Both the position numbers and the translations under genes were made by a program. Source: Closterium sp. NIES-65 (lineage: Eukaryota > Streptophyta > Zygnematophyceae > Desmidiales > Closteriaceae). Taken from it: a DNA stretch of 64,000 nucleotides. The notes beneath the pieces were generated by a model. It did not search any database, had not been told where the DNA came from, and worked only from the letters and a program-made list of their open reading frames with translations. Shown here one piece after another: positions 62,597 to 64,000 of the stretch. The DNA lies in NCBI GenBank assembly GCA_948144175.1, contig CANXME010000203.1, positions 1 through 64,000 on the forward strand. The letters run 5' to 3'. Position 1 is the stretch's first letter. Each line of letters opens with the position of its first letter.

Positions 62597-64000
62597 CTAG
62601 TGCGAGCAGCACGAACAGGCGACGCAGGACGAGTGTAGGGAGAAGGAGCAGGTAGAGGGGAGGCCGGTGGTAACTGTGACTGTGACTGGACAGGCTGTGA
62701 ACACTCGAAGGGAGGAGGAGGACCAAGAAACTGCTGAATGAGCGGAACAAAGTACGGTCGAGGCCGCACGGGGACTCCAAACACAGCAGGGACAGCACCA
62801 GCACCCCCAGAGGTATTGCCAGCGCCAACAGCACCTCTAGTGGCAGTACCTCCAGCATTACCAGTAGTACCCCCAGCAGGACCGCCTCCAGGACTAACAG
62901 TAGTAGCCTCAGCACCAACACCCTCGGCAGCTCTAGCTACAGTCGTACCCGCAGGCCCAGCTGCTCCAGTTTTCCCAGTATGAGCTCCTCTGGGACCCGC
63001 GGCACCAGCACCCTCAGCAAGCGAAGAAGCTTTAACTCCAGCACTACGCCTCCAGCGCCGGGCAAACCACTCGCGCAGCTCCTGCGGAGAGAGCGGCTCC
63101 CGCCGAGACGAAGCACGCGGAGAACCTCCACGCCCAAAACCGCCATACTCCACACGAGCAGGCCCAGCGCCCGCAGGCTCCGCACCCCCAGGCTTAGCAC
63201 CTCCATTCGCAGCACCTCCAAGCTCCGCACCCCCAAGCGTAGCACCCCCAGGCTCTGCACCCCCAGGCGCAGCACCCCTAGTCTCAGCACCCCCAGGCTC
63301 AGCACCCACAGTAGTACCACCCATAGGCCCAGCACCCCCAGGCGTAGCACCCACACGCTTAGCATCCCTAGAGTCAGCACCCCCAGGCTCAGCACCCGAA
63401 GCAGTACCAGAGTCACCAGTAACCTTGACAGGCTCGACTATGTCTACCTGGGACACACGTGAAGGGGCAGGACCCTGAGGGGGGAGGGGGTCTACCGGGG
63501 GGGGACCTGGCATAAGGAAGAGCGGTGGCGGGGGGAGGGAAGGAATGCGGTAGTGGAAGAGACGGTAGTAGGGGACCGACTCCTCAAACATGACTTCATG
63601 GGAGGACAGACCACGACGGGAGGTGGGGTGGTAGAAATGCCACCCTAGCGCATGAGGCGGGAAGCCAAGGAAGACGCAAGGAGCAGCACGAGGGGATAGC
63701 TTGTCCGCAGACAAGTCGCGGACAAACGCCCGAGATCCCCAGACACGGAACGCAGACGCATCGCCAACCTTCCCCGTCCACACCAAAGCTGAGGAGGTCT
63801 CCGGCATGGAGACCCTGGGATGAAGGTTGATCTGATGCGCCGCGTACCGAGCCGCAAACAGCCACAGAAAATGGGGGGCAGCCGCATGCATCATGGACAT
63901 ACGGGCGACGCGGATACATACATTCACGACTATGCCAATGCGGCGCTCAGCAATCCCATTTTGCTGTGGAGAGTCCGGAAGCGTAAAGGTCTAGCGGATG
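62597..64000 (-). pseudogene. Integrase C-terminal part and linker of copia J
   Basis: Open from 63927 to 62578: VCIRVARMSMMHAAAPHFLW and FLGFPPHALGWHFYHPTSRR close the integrase. A pentapeptide (A-E-P-G-G)n region at about 63430-63160 and LSPQELREWFARRWRR near 63080 follow. At the window edge a TAG (63991-63993) stands in the IR*TF position, as it does in copy B. Confidence 0.9.

Larger units (their letters stand above)
60754..64000 (-). mobile_element. Copia element J, minus strand, both ends missing
   Basis: Same lineage as H, opposite orientation. Its 3' end is broken inside RNase H (residues HIALRY, 60754) where it meets H, so its C terminus and 3' LTR are missing. Going right it carries RNase H (61597-60760), RT (62596-61600), the pentapeptide linker (63480-62600) and the integrase C-terminal part, and it leaves the window inside the integrase core. 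TAGs lie at 60893, 61736, 62578 and 63991. Confidence 0.93.

Noticed and set aside
6873-64000. Simple reassignment of UAG to glutamine
   Set aside because: TAG also replaces Trp, Lys, Ser and Glu codons and ends the F polyprotein, so a single-meaning reassignment does not fit; the TAG bias itself is reported as a finding.

Overview
The window is eukaryotic nuclear DNA from the green (streptophyte) lineage. Three things show this: a spliced WRKY-type transcription factor gene, a plant-type tRNA-Glu(CUC) gene, and Ty1/copia retrotransposons with initiator-Met primer sites. The Pro/Ser-rich low-complexity background and the style of the copia proteins remind me of charophyte algae such as Closterium. 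That is recollection, not something I could verify.

Layout. 1-2323: left-truncated copia copy A (minus). 2324-6872: single-copy-like DNA carrying the WRKY gene (exons 4501-4622 and 5240-5984). 6873-8423: decayed gag of a third copia family (E, minus). 8424-9831: small non-autonomous LTR element D with a perfect target-site duplication (TSD), set in a 20-bp minisatellite. 10107-16451: copia F (plus, 773-bp LTRs). 16592-21659: a sister copy G (minus, 3' truncated), whose LTR carries an 855-bp solo LTR of another family. 21660-30855: a decayed hAT transposase gene (minus) split by copia B (23047-30217, TSD gtaag). B itself carries a 130-bp solo LTR (25836-25965, TSD ccagc). 32264-43360: an 11-kb, roughly 600-copy 18-bp minisatellite. 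43361-53648: mostly low-complexity DNA, with tRNA-Glu, a 14-bp G-rich minisatellite, a MITE-like inverted-repeat element, several small tandem repeats and a 178-bp satellite. 53649-60753: copia H (plus), joined tail-to-tail to copia J (minus), which runs off the right edge.

A, B, D, H, J and the solo LTR in B belong to one copia lineage. It has very short LTRs (122-130 bp), a long GC-rich tandem-repeat leader, a Gly-rich Gag, and a Pro/Ala/Gly pentapeptide linker between integrase and reverse transcriptase. F and G are a second lineage with long LTRs. No copy is intact. About 30 in-frame nonsense codons could be read against sister copies, and almost all are TAG. The only host genes I can support are the WRKY gene and the tRNA. 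Most other long open frames are products of repeats.
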